Source: Numida meleagris
Taxonomy: Eukaryota > Chordata > Aves > Galliformes > Numididae
DNA: 64,000 nt
Reading direction: 5' to 3'
Assembly (NCBI RefSeq): GCF_002078875.1
Contig: NC_034420.1
Location: 867,574-931,573, forward strand
In this document: positions 59,201 through 64,000 of the stretch, piece by piece
Layout of the letters: the number at the start of each line of letters is the position of its first letter
Position numbering within the stretch: the first letter of the stretch is position 1
The notes under the pieces: model-generated
Told to the model about the DNA's origin: nothing
The model's database searches: none
The model's input: the letters and a program-made list of their open reading frames with translations, nothing else
Position numbers and translations under genes: made by a program

Positions 59201-60100
59201 ATTTTAGCATTTTTTTTTAAATTATATGTGCAGTTTCTTAAGACTAGACCTGGCAACCCCATAACTCCAGTTAGAGGGAAAAAAAAAAAAAAAAGTATGC
59301 CAAATTACCTCTTGACTCTTCCCCTGTGACAAAAATATTTGTGCAGACAGATTCTCTTGCCACTGTAGGGATTGTTACTTTGCTTTCAGCTGATCACAAA
59401 TTAATCACTTAAACTAGTGTGGCTCCTTAATTAGAAACTCACTGTCATATATGTGTGTGACACACTATGTATTTGATTCATATACGTAAGGCAGCATTTA
59501 AATTCCTACAAGAGTAGCCAATAGTTGAAGGATTTGAATGAAACCATAATGAAAATAGCGGTATTTCTGATAGAGTGAGGGATGAGTTTCCATACTGTTT
59601 CTTGAACCATCAGTGGAATGTCAGGGATCTTAGGTCTCTTTAGGTTTGGCCCTCAGTCTTCTAAAAATAAAGGAAAAGGCAGTAAGGACACAGTAACTTT
59701 TTTTTTGTAGTTAACACCTTTTTTGGTGCTGTATTTTGTAATTTCTGGGTGGTATAAAATACAATGAAATACTTTCTTTTGCCAGTAGTGAACAAAAAGG
59801 CATTTTGTGTTTTAACTAGATGCTATGCATAACCTTTGTGCTATCTTTATGAATGGCTTGCGGTAGAAGTCTCAACTGGTGAGGGCTGCTTGCTTGGATT
59901 TACCTTTGTGCTTGTCCAGCAAAGCAGAGTATTCCACTGTTGGATCCGTTCCATTGAAGTTCACATTCCAGGTCTTCATGACCAAGAATGATGTTTATTT
60001 GTAGAACAAGAGCCGTGAGTTCTTCTTTTTCCTTCCGCAGGACAAGCAGGAGGACTTAAAGAAGACTATTTTGGAGGGCATAGAGACGGGCAAGCATCAG
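8021..60100 (+). CDS. ANKHD1: ANKHD1 (MASK1), ankyrin-repeat and KH-domain scaffold, 5' part
   Basis: Eleven coding exons (8021-8299, 22678-22831, 41013-41169, 43385-43532, 44406-44553, 45543-45776, 47313-47407, 52064-52301, 52525-52716, 54511-54620, 60041-60100) total 1815 nt, or 605 codons, and all phases match. The protein matches vertebrate ANKHD1 nearly residue for residue as I remember it. It has an acidic, Gly-rich N-terminus (1-93), a conserved linker (94-196), and about twelve ankyrin repeats of 33 residues (about 198-585). ANKHD1 is a large cytoplasmic/nuclear scaffold, the relative of Drosophila Mask, and acts with YAP in Hippo signalling. The second ankyrin block and the KH domain lie beyond the window. 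ANKRD17 is a close paralogue, but the MLTDG start and the SLC4A9 neighbour favour ANKHD1. Confidence 0.96.
16502..16629. repeat. 64-bp tandem duplication, two copies, one mismatch
   Basis: Unit 1 (16502-16565) and unit 2 (16566-16629) both run from ATCTGCGTGTTTCAG to GGGGTGCTGAGCT. They differ only at GGCTAG versus GACTAG. The near identity implies a recent event. It lies within ANKHD1 intron 1 and has no evident coding content. Confidence 0.95.
18860..18884. repeat. T15-A10 homopolymer palindrome
   Basis: A run of fifteen T is followed directly by ten A. It can fold on itself and is likely unstable in length. No source element was recognised. Confidence 0.85.
20398..21060 (+). mobile_element. 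CR1 LINE 3' fragment, sense orientation, older subfamily
   Basis: This copy begins around the CR1 segment GTGTGCACTTGCAGCTC. It runs through GAGTACTGTGTCCAAGTGTG, CTGGAGCACCTCTCCTGTGA and TGGAACAGGTTGCCCACAGAG, and ends with CCTTCCAACCCAAGCCATTC and TATGATTTCTGTGATTTT. Indels and substitutions break every frame. It differs clearly from the copies at 3200 and 30738, so it belongs to another subfamily. Confidence 0.92.
22678..22831 (+). CDS. ANKHD1: ANKHD1 exon 2 (residues 94-144)
   Basis: This 154-nt exon encodes [40 protein letters not shown] and [11 protein letters not shown], and ends one base into a glycine codon. The sequence is nearly identical to human ANKHD1 from memory. It is a conserved linker before the ankyrin domain. 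The acceptor is TCAAACAG and the donor GTACTT. It stands between introns of 14.4 and 18.2 kb. Confidence 0.96.
25256..25274. repeat. (GCAT)n microsatellite
   Basis: This is a run of almost five GCAT units. The tetramer is alternating and self-complementary (GCATGC palindromes), so the tract may be polymorphic or structured. Confidence 0.85.
26640..27082 (+). mobile_element. CR1 LINE 3' fragment, degraded, sense orientation
   Basis: CR1 landmarks appear in order: GAGGGAGCTGGACTTGTTCAG, GAAGGCTTTGGGGAGACATC, CAGGGAGCTTATAA, CTGCCCAGAGAGCTGTGG, CATCCCTGGAGGTGCC, then GGCCCTTCCAACCCAATCGT and TTCTGTGATTCCAT. A T13 run interrupts it near 26920-26932. The 5' edge is approximate. Confidence 0.85.
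27290..27597 (+). mobile_element. CR1 LINE 3' fragment, sense orientation
   Basis: This fragment contains GGGAAATGGCCTCAAGCTGC, TGGAACAGGCTCCCCAGGGA, a GGTTGGACTTGATGATCTTG step, TTTTCCAACCTGAGC, and the terminal TTCTGTGATTCTGTGA octamer-type end. It is separate from the older fragment just upstream, because each has its own 3' end. Confidence 0.88.
30738..31719 (+). mobile_element. CR1 LINE copy, 5'-truncated, sense orientation
   Basis: It starts within the reverse-transcriptase region ([20 protein letters not shown], then [11 protein letters not shown]) and runs to the CR1 3' end (TGGATGATCTTGGAGATCTT, then GATTCTATGA). Its 3' half is almost identical to the copy at 3200-4799. Both encode the same 79-residue antisense open frame (4469-4708 and 31395-31634) without an amino-acid change. 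Stops make it inactive. Confidence 0.94.
32285..32357 (+). mobile_element. Short CR1 3' tail fragment
   Basis: About 70 bases correspond to the extreme CR1 3' end: GGTTGGACTAGATGAACTTA, then TGGTCTTTTCTAACCTTAGT and GATTCTGTGA. This is a typical severely 5'-truncated insertion. Confidence 0.8.
34225..34763 (+). mobile_element. Solo LTR (ERVL-like) with 5-bp target duplication
   Basis: The LTR occupies 34230-34758 (529 bp). It begins TGTCA and ends TGACA, which are perfect 5-base inverted termini. The flanking pentamers GCTTC at 34225-34229 and 34759-34763 are an exact target-site duplication. No internal retroviral sequence is present, so the two LTRs recombined after insertion. A 5-bp duplication is usual for ERVL-type elements in birds, but the family is inferred. 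The interior has an AT-rich part (34530-34610) and a CCC/TTTT tract (34662-34687). Orientation is uncertain. Confidence 0.9.
34662..34687 (-). other. Potential G-quadruplex tract inside the solo LTR
   Basis: The + strand has four CCC runs separated by T6, T4 and T4, giving four GGG runs with loops of 6, 4 and 4 on the - strand. This meets the simple G3 quadruplex pattern and is also a homopyrimidine tract. Confidence 0.6.
40981..40987 (+). promoter_or_regulatory. ANKHD1: Intron 2 branch point TACTAAC
   Basis: A perfect TACTAAC lies about 25 bases before the AG at 41011-41012, and no AG occurs in between. A T-rich tract lies upstream of it. This supports the exon 3 acceptor, which otherwise has a weak, purine-rich CTGAAG ending. 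Confidence 0.7.
41013..41169 (+). CDS. ANKHD1: ANKHD1 exon 3 (residues 145-196)
   Basis: This 157-nt exon completes the split glycine and encodes [40 protein letters not shown], then [11 protein letters not shown]. It ends two bases into the next codon. The segment is helical in character and precedes the first ankyrin repeat. The donor is ACAA|GTATGT. An open frame continues upstream through the acceptor, so the boundary rests on phase, on the branch point, and on the human sequence as remembered. Confidence 0.94.
41170..43384 (+). other. ANKHD1: ANKHD1 intron 3
   Basis: This 2.2-kb AT-rich intron has a GTATGT donor and a TTTTCCCAG acceptor. It contains a poly-A run near 42222-42236 and no recognised gene or named repeat. 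Confidence 0.85.
43385..43532 (+). CDS. ANKHD1: ANKHD1 exon 4, ankyrin repeats 1-2 start (residues 197-246)
   Basis: It encodes [40 protein letters not shown] and SAGYYELAQ. The ankyrin domain starts here: the first repeat has the helix pair [20 protein letters not shown], followed by the [14 protein letters not shown] first helix of repeat 2. The codon split with exon 3 gives N-R-S. The donor is CACAA|GTAAGT. Confidence 0.96.
43533..44405 (+). other. ANKHD1: ANKHD1 intron 4
   Basis: This 873-bp intron has a GTAAGT donor and a TTCTTTAG acceptor. An A-rich stretch at 43830-43868 resembles a degenerate (CAA)n/poly-A run. Nothing else was recognised. Confidence 0.85.
44406..44553 (+). CDS. ANKHD1: ANKHD1 exon 5, ankyrin repeats 2-3 (residues 247-295)
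   Basis: It encodes [20 protein letters not shown], then [20 protein letters not shown] and ADVNAQSST. The canonical D-I-T-P-L-M-x-A-A-x-x-G-x-x-x-I-V-x-L-L-L pattern is clear. I remember human as having HDADVN where this has HCADVN, a Cys substitution at a turn position. It ends one base into a glycine codon (CAG|GTAACT). Confidence 0.96.
44554..45542 (+). other. ANKHD1: ANKHD1 intron 5
   Basis: This 989-bp AT-rich intron has no recognised repeat. The A- and C-rich stretch at 45195-45270 is low complexity. The acceptor is TCTCTGCAG. Confidence 0.85.
45543..45776 (+). CDS. ANKHD1: ANKHD1 exon 6, ankyrin repeats 4-6 (residues 296-373)
   Basis: This 234-nt exon encodes [40 protein letters not shown] and [10 protein letters not shown], with [12 protein letters not shown] between the last two. 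It covers repeats 4 and 5 and the first helix of repeat 6. Both ends split a glycine codon (phase 1), the commonest boundary type in this gene. Confidence 0.96.
45777..47312 (+). other. ANKHD1: ANKHD1 intron 6
   Basis: This 1.5-kb AT-rich intron has a GTATTG donor and a TTTGAAG acceptor. No gene or repeat was recognised. Confidence 0.85.
47313..47407 (+). CDS. ANKHD1: ANKHD1 exon 7, ankyrin repeats 6-7 (residues 374-405)
   Basis: This 95-nt exon encodes [20 protein letters not shown] and [11 protein letters not shown]. It supplies the second helix of repeat 6 and the first helix of repeat 7, and ends in phase 0 (CATG|GTAAAT). Confidence 0.95.
47562..47735 (-). mobile_element. CR1 LINE 3'-region fragment, antisense
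   Basis: Read on the - strand it matches the CR1 3' region: CTGCCCAGAGATGTAGTAG, TCCAGAGATGTTTGAAGA and GCAGGGGATTGGTCTGGAGA. On the + strand the tell-tale is GGGAACACTGGAGATCATCT, then CTGCTAAAGCAGGTTCC. The terminal octamer is absent or diverged. Confidence 0.8.
48753..50195 (-). mobile_element. CR1 LINE copy, antisense, with intact RT-fragment frame
   Basis: Its 3' end lies at 48753 on the + strand (ATAGAATCATAGAATTAGC, then AGGTTGGAAAAGACC) and it runs leftward-to-rightward as antisense CR1 to about 50195. An uninterrupted 252-codon frame (50153 to 49395, - strand) keeps reverse-transcriptase blocks [75 protein letters not shown] and [11 protein letters not shown]. The motif-A aspartate and the F-A-D-D catalytic pair are preserved. 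The element lacks its endonuclease and 5' end, so it is immobile. Confidence 0.94.
52064..52301 (+). CDS. ANKHD1: ANKHD1 exon 8, ankyrin repeats 7-9 (residues 406-484)
   Basis: This 238-nt exon encodes [20 protein letters not shown], then [20 protein letters not shown] and [20 protein letters not shown]. It covers the second half of repeat 7 and repeats 8 and 9. It is essentially identical to the human protein as remembered, which indicates strong constraint. The acceptor is TTTTGTAG and the donor GTGAGA. Confidence 0.96.
52302..52524 (+). other. ANKHD1: ANKHD1 intron 8 (223 bp)
   Basis: This is the shortest ANKHD1 intron in the window, with a GTGAGA donor and a GTTTCCCAG acceptor. No features were seen in it. 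Confidence 0.9.
52525..52716 (+). CDS. ANKHD1: ANKHD1 exon 9, ankyrin repeats 10-11 (residues 485-548)
   Basis: It encodes [40 protein letters not shown] and [20 protein letters not shown]. Repeat 11 is shortened between ADIEL and GCSTPLM, as in the human protein. It starts and ends within a glycine codon. Confidence 0.96.
52717..54510 (+). other. ANKHD1: ANKHD1 intron 9
   Basis: This 1.8-kb intron has a sense CR1 fragment at 52862-53236. The remainder is AT-rich and unremarkable. The acceptor is GTGTTTCTAG. Confidence 0.85.
52862..53236 (+). mobile_element. CR1 LINE 3' fragment, sense, with internal poly-A run
   Basis: The landmarks are GGGGCTGTTCAGTCTGGAGA, GTTGTGATAGGACAAGGGG, ATGCTCTGTCCCTGGAGACA, TTTGAGGTCAGGCTGGATGG, and GGGTCCCTTCCAAATCAAAT before a weak TTCTACTCAATGAT end. 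An A18 run near 53023-53040 interrupts the region. Confidence 0.87.
54511..54620 (+). CDS. ANKHD1: ANKHD1 exon 10, ankyrin repeat 12 (residues 549-585)
   Basis: This 110-nt exon encodes [20 protein letters not shown], then [17 protein letters not shown]. It ends in phase 0 (TTTG|GTAAGG). From memory, ANKHD1 and ANKRD17 continue from GADL either into DKQED or directly into EHESEGG. The first option is found at 60041. The second option lies beyond the window. Confidence 0.95.
54621..60040 (+). other. ANKHD1: ANKHD1 intron 10 (5.4 kb)
   Basis: This AT-rich intron has several homopolymer runs (T-rich around 55230-55450, A14-15 at 59279-59295). No CR1, LTR, RNA gene or additional exon was recognised. 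The acceptor at 60040 is the strong CTTTTTCCTTCCGCAG. Confidence 0.85.
60041..60100 (+). CDS. ANKHD1: ANKHD1 exon 11, 20-codon DKQED exon (residues 586-605)
   Basis: This 60-nt exon is phase 0 at both ends and encodes [20 protein letters not shown]. Vertebrate ANKHD1/ANKRD17 have the closely similar D-K-Q-E-D-M-K-T-I-L-E-G-I-D-P-A-K-H-Q, so the bird form appears one codon longer. Because both phases are 0 it can act as an in-frame cassette. The donor CAG|GTGAGG is strong, but the frame stays open through it (see the 60101-60151 entry). Confidence 0.93.
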
Positions 60101-60151
60101 GTGAGGCTGGCCTTTGATGCTTGTAAACTGCAGCTTCAGGATACATGCTGA
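60101..60151 (+). CDS. ANKHD1: Alternative C-terminus of short ANKHD1 isoform (VBARP-like)
   Basis: Reading through the exon 11 donor adds VRLAFDACKLQLQDTC and then TGA at 60149-60151, giving a 621-residue short protein. The human short ANKHD1 form, known as VBARP, carries V-R-V-A-F-D-A-C-K-L at the same place as I recall it. Retention of seven to ten matching residues past a splice donor suggests a real, selected alternative ending. VBARP is described as an anti-apoptotic ankyrin-only variant. Use of this end here is inferred. Confidence 0.75.
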   Translation: MRLAFDACKLQLQDTC

Positions 60152-60825
60152 AGAGATAAGCATGGCTTTAAAGCGTTTAAATTTCTTTAAAAATTCTTCT
60201 CAAGACTTGCTGTGCAGACTAGAAACGCCTTCTTTGTGCTGCAATTTCCCCTTCTGTTGGGTTTAAAAAAAAACAAACAATGAAGTATCTCAACCTTCAC
60301 ACCTGTAGCAGGTTATCTCATTGAGATTATTGGCAGATGTGGCTGTGTTAAACTTGTTACAGTGTTTGTCTTCCCTTTTCTGATTTGTACTTTCAATTAG
60401 AGGCCCTAGTTGAGTTTCTACCTGCCCCTGAGTTACTGGTTTGCTTTGTGCCTTGAGGTTTTCTGGGACAATTAGGTTGGTGACAGCTAGTGTACTGTCT
60501 TTTGAGAGGATTTAAATCTTGAAAATTAGTGGTATATAATTGAGACCTATATTGCTTGGTGGCTATCATCACTAATTTTTTGTAAATTACTTTGCTTAAA
60601 ATAACAAATTTAGCCATCTGTTGCTGAATATCCGCTTAGGAGTTAACTATTCACTGAGAGAGTGGACATCGTTGTGGACTAGAGGCTTGTCAAAAAATTG
60701 AAGGGAATGGTGGGAGCTTTACTTCAAAAAGTCATTTTGTTCTAGAACTCTTAAATAACGTTACACTGGAATCAAACTCATGAAAAGTATCCCAGTGAAT
60801 ACTTGAAAACCAAAGAGAGTAGATT

Positions 60826-60841
60826 AATAAAATAGAATAAA
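60826..60841 (+). terminator. ANKHD1: Two poly(A) signals AATAAA, possible end of short ANKHD1 isoform
   Basis: AATAAA occurs at 60826-60831 and 60836-60841. These are the first canonical hexamers after the alternative stop at 60151, and would give a 3' UTR of about 700 bases. The region is AT-rich, so a chance occurrence is possible. Confidence 0.45.
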
Positions 60842-61879
60842 AAATTATATAAATATGTAGCTAATCATGGAAGTGAATAGAATGGGACTTGAAGTCAAGA
60901 ATAAGCAGTGTATCAATAATTGTTATAAGGTGCTTTTGATGGCATTGCTTTTGCTCTGCTCTGTAAAGTATTGATTTGTCTAGAAAAGAAATACTTATTA
61001 CTGTCTGGATCATCATCTACTTTTGGGGTCCCAGTGAAAAAGGTGCAAGTAATGTAAACTCTTACTTAATGTGGAATTCTCTCATGTTCCTCTCTCTTCC
61101 TTTGTGGTACCCAAACCTACTGAAAATTACACTTAAACTTTATTTCTGTTCACATTGAACTAACCATTCTATGCATGATGTTGTCTCCTGCTTTTCTGGT
61201 TGGTGCTGGGATAGGTGTTGTTTTTTTTATACCTCTTTCCAGTATGCTAATTACAGAATTACTCAGGAGTTGGTCAGTGAAGAAAGGAAGCAGAATATTG
61301 TGATGACTACTATAGTGTAGATAGCGGGCAAAATGGTCTTTGGTGATAAGTTCTTTGCTAGTTCTTGTCCTGACAAAATGAGTATGTGTACTTCTTCCTT
61401 GTATGAGCAGAAAATACAAGTACAGAAAAGCTGATGTGGGATGCTACTGGACAACTTTCATGTTCTCTATCCTGATCTTGATCAAGTTTCTACTGCAGCA
61501 TCAAAAAAATCTTTGAAATTTTTGACCATTTCAGCTGAAGGAAAGGATGCAAGTAGGCAAAGGTAGTGCGTTGCCTTAACTTTTCATTTTGGTTTGTTCT
61601 AGATGTTTGTCAGTGAAGGTTGAGTTGATGCTAATCTATTGGCCTTTATTAGAGTTAAATATAGTGCTGCAGTCATAGAATCAGTTTTTTAAATAAAAAA
61701 AGCATTTCTATCTTCTTATGTGACATTTTGATAGTATTTTTCATAACTTTTTAATATCTATAACAGACAGGCACACAAATGTTTAAGCTTGGCTGGACTG
61801 ATGATGTGTATCATAGTGCAAGTATATACAAGTTGAGGATCAAGTTCTTATTGGATGAAGTGACAGTTGGTCTGACTGG

Positions 61880-63608
61880 GTAGAATAACTACATTTGAGG
61901 CCAACTTCCTGGCTCAAGTATTAGACAAACCAACTGGAGGAGAAACGTTACTGGACCTGATCCTCACCAGTAGAAAGGAACTCATTAAAGGGGTTAAGAT
62001 TGGCGGCAGTCTGGGTTGTAGCAAGCATGCCCTGGTTTAGTTCGTGGCCTTGAGGAACATGGGCCTGGCAGAGAGCAAAGTCAGGACCCTGAACTTCAGG
62101 AGAACAAACTTCTGACTGTTTAAGGAATTACTATATGAGATTCCCAAGGAAACTGTCTTTAGCAACAAAGGTGCAGAAAAGGGCTGGCAGCTCTTTTAGG
62201 ACACTTTCCTGAGAGCACAAGAGCTCTCCATTCCCCATCATAAGAAATCAAGCAGAGGAGGCATAAAATTGCCATGGCTGAGCAACAACCTGCTGGTTAA
62301 ACTGAGGGAAAAGAGGGATGTGTAGAGGTTGTGGAAACAAGGATATGTGGCCTGGCAAGAATACAGGGATGTGGTCTGGATATATCCCTCTCACTGTAAG
62401 AGAAGAACAAATCCAAGAGGGCCTCATGAGGCTGAATGTGTAAAATTCTGTGGGGCATCCCAGGGTCCTTGAAGGAACTGGCTGATGTGGTTGCCAAGAC
62501 ACTCTCCATCATATTTGACAAGTCATGACTGTCAGGCAAAGTCCCCAGTGACTGCAAAAAAGGAAGCATCACTCCCATGTTCAAGAAAGGGAGAAACAAA
62601 GAAGTGGGGAACCTACAGGCCTGTCTGTATGTCTGTGCCTGGGAAGATGATGGAACAGATCCTCCTGGAAGCTGTGTTAAGGCACGCATGAGAGGAAGAG
62701 ATGATCTGAGACAGACAGTACAGCTTTTCCAAGGGCAGATCATACCTGACCAATCTGATAACCTTCTATGATGGAGTGACAACATTGATGGACAAGGGAA
62801 GGGCAACTAATTTTGTCTACCTGTATTTCTGCAAGACCTTTGTGGTCCCATTCTGCTTCCTTACCTCTAAATTGGAGAGAGATGGATTTGAAAGGTGGAC
62901 TATTTGATGGGTAAAGAATTGGTTGAATGATTGTAGCCAGAGTGTTGTGGTCAACAGTTCTATGCCCAAGTAGAGGCCAGTGACAAGTGGTGACCCCAAG
63001 GGTCCATCTTGAGACTGGTACTCTTCAGCATCTTCATCAATGACATAGACAGTGGGATCTTGTGTACCCTCAGCCGATGACACTGAACTGAGTTGTGCAG
63101 TTGATACGACTGAGAAAAAGGGGATGCTGTATCTTGGGCTGCATCAAAGGAGATGTGGCCCACAGGGCGAGAAAGGTGATTGTACTCTGTTCTGCCCTCA
63201 TGAGGCCCCATCTGAGGTACTGCATCCAGGCCAGGGACCCCCAGCATGAGAAAAACATAGGAGCGGATCCAGAGGCGGGCCCTGGGGATGCTCAGAGGGC
63301 CAGAGCACCTCTCCTGTGAGGAAAGGCTGAGGCAGCTAGGCTTGTTCAGATTAGAGAAGAGGAGGTTCCAGAGGGACCTTGTTGTGGCCTTCCAGAACTT
63401 GTGGGGAGCTTATAAGCAGGAGAGAAACTTTTTATATGGTCTACTTTTTACATGGTCTACTAGTGATAGGATAAGAGAGAGGGGCTTTAAACTACGCATA
63501 GAAGAGGGGAGATTTAGGTTAGATGTTAGGAGGAAATTCTTTACTCAGAGGGTGGTGACACATTGGCACCAGCTGCCCAGAGATCTTGTGGGGCCTCTTC
63601 TCCGCAGT
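61880..63608 (+). mobile_element. CR1 LINE copy, long but degraded, sense orientation
   Basis: It begins in the endonuclease end of ORF2 (NFLAQVLDKPTGGETLLDLI-like frame at 61900 and TSRKELIKGVKIGGS near 61970). It continues through the RT region ([36 protein letters not shown]-like) to the 3' part (AGGCTTGTTCAGATTAGAGA, TTAGGTTAGATGTTAGGAGG, CTGCCCAGAGATCTTGTGG). Many frameshifts mark it as the oldest long copy. It breaks off at about 63608 without the CR1 3' octamers, replaced by unrelated sequence. Confidence 0.9.
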
Positions 63609-64000
63609 CCAAGCACACAGCCGTCCTGGGTCTTTATTCAGTAGAAAGGAAGGGGGACACACAGAGGCAGGCACCCAGGATGAGATCTCATTTATGCTGA
63701 TCCAGGCCTTGCAGCTGTACGAGCACAGAACATGCAGCAGAGCTCAGAGGGCAGCTCAGCAGCCTCTCCACGCCATCTGCGTCTCCAACCCAGACAACAG
63801 CACACTGCTCTGGCTCACAAGCTTCACAAAGCCTTTTCTTCCTGGAGGAAGCCGATGTTGGTTTCAGAACAACCCTTGCGTCTTAAGAGCATGTGCACAG
63901 AGAGGATTTTCCAGGAAGGACCACAATTCAGTACCGTTGTGTACTTGTACAGCTCTCAAATGGGTTACAGCGTTTAAGTCCTGCTACATTTTAACACCAG
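63609..64000 (-). mobile_element. Unidentified segment abutting CR1, possible antisense LTR or retrogene 3' end
   Basis: On the - strand this segment has a TATA-like GCATAAATGAG near 63690-63700 and, about 60 bases further, AATAAA (63631-63636). It ends GGCTGTGTGCTTGGA right at the point where the CR1 match stops. The TATA-like box, AATAAA and short tail resemble the U3-R layout of an LTR. A processed 3' end is the alternative. No terminal TG...CA or target duplication can be confirmed because the other edge lies outside the window. Confidence 0.3.

Larger units (their letters stand above)
60101..64000 (+). other. ANKHD1: ANKHD1 intron 11, continues past window end
   Basis: No exon encoding the expected EHESEGGRTPLM continuation is visible before the window ends. 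The intron contains the alternative tail at its start, an old CR1 at 61880-63608, and an unidentified segment at 63609-64000. Confidence 0.8.

Noticed and set aside
1..64000. tRNA, rRNA, snoRNA or microRNA genes
   Set aside because: No tRNA A/B boxes, rRNA segments or obvious C/D or H/ACA box pairs stood out by eye. A covariance-model search would be needed to exclude small intronic RNAs.

Overview
This is vertebrate genomic DNA, almost certainly from a bird and most likely a chicken-like galliform. The evidence is GT-AG spliced exons in long introns, a CpG-island promoter, about ten copies of the avian LINE CR1, and a solo retroviral LTR of a type I associate with chicken. No prokaryotic features were seen. 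Two protein genes lie on the + strand in the same order as on human chromosome 5q31: the 3' end of SLC4A9 (about 750-7200) and the 5' part of ANKHD1 (8021 to beyond the window end).

Region 1 (1-7200) is SLC4A9, an SLC4-family anion exchanger/bicarbonate transporter. Seven clean exons (752-913, 1733-1911, 2105-2177, 5307-5375, 6035-6208, 6343-6501, 6891-6941) join in frame into the C-terminal 288 residues plus a stop. A poly(A) signal follows at 7199. A fragment at 524-567 looks like the preceding exon, but its 3' boundary lacks a usable in-frame donor. The 3.1-kb intron contains a 1.6-kb CR1.

Region 2 (about 6900-8720) is a CpG island between the genes. It carries six CCAAT boxes, a CRE-like TGACGTC, a ZNF143-like motif and GC boxes upstream of the ANKHD1 start codon at 8021.

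Region 3 (8021-64000) is ANKHD1 (MASK1), a large ankyrin-repeat/KH scaffold. Eleven coding exons join in frame into 605 codons: a Gly/Pro/Ala-rich, acidic N-terminus, then about twelve ankyrin repeats. Introns 1 and 2 are 14.4 and 18.2 kb. The last visible exon (60041-60100) can either be spliced onward or read through its donor for 16 residues to a stop (60149-60151). The read-through tail resembles the short human ANKHD1/VBARP isoform as I remember it. The second ankyrin block and the KH domain lie beyond the window.

Region 4 is the intronic mobile DNA. It holds CR1 copies of several ages, two of which share nearly identical 3' parts 27 kb apart. It also holds a 529-bp solo LTR with a perfect 5-bp target duplication (34230-34758), a 64-bp tandem duplication (16502-16629), and an unidentified possible retroelement 3' end at the right edge. 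I found no RNA genes, no CRISPR array and no convincing new gene system. The observations most worth checking are the short-isoform tail, the odd SLC4A9 exon boundary, the CCAAT-box cluster and the LTR.
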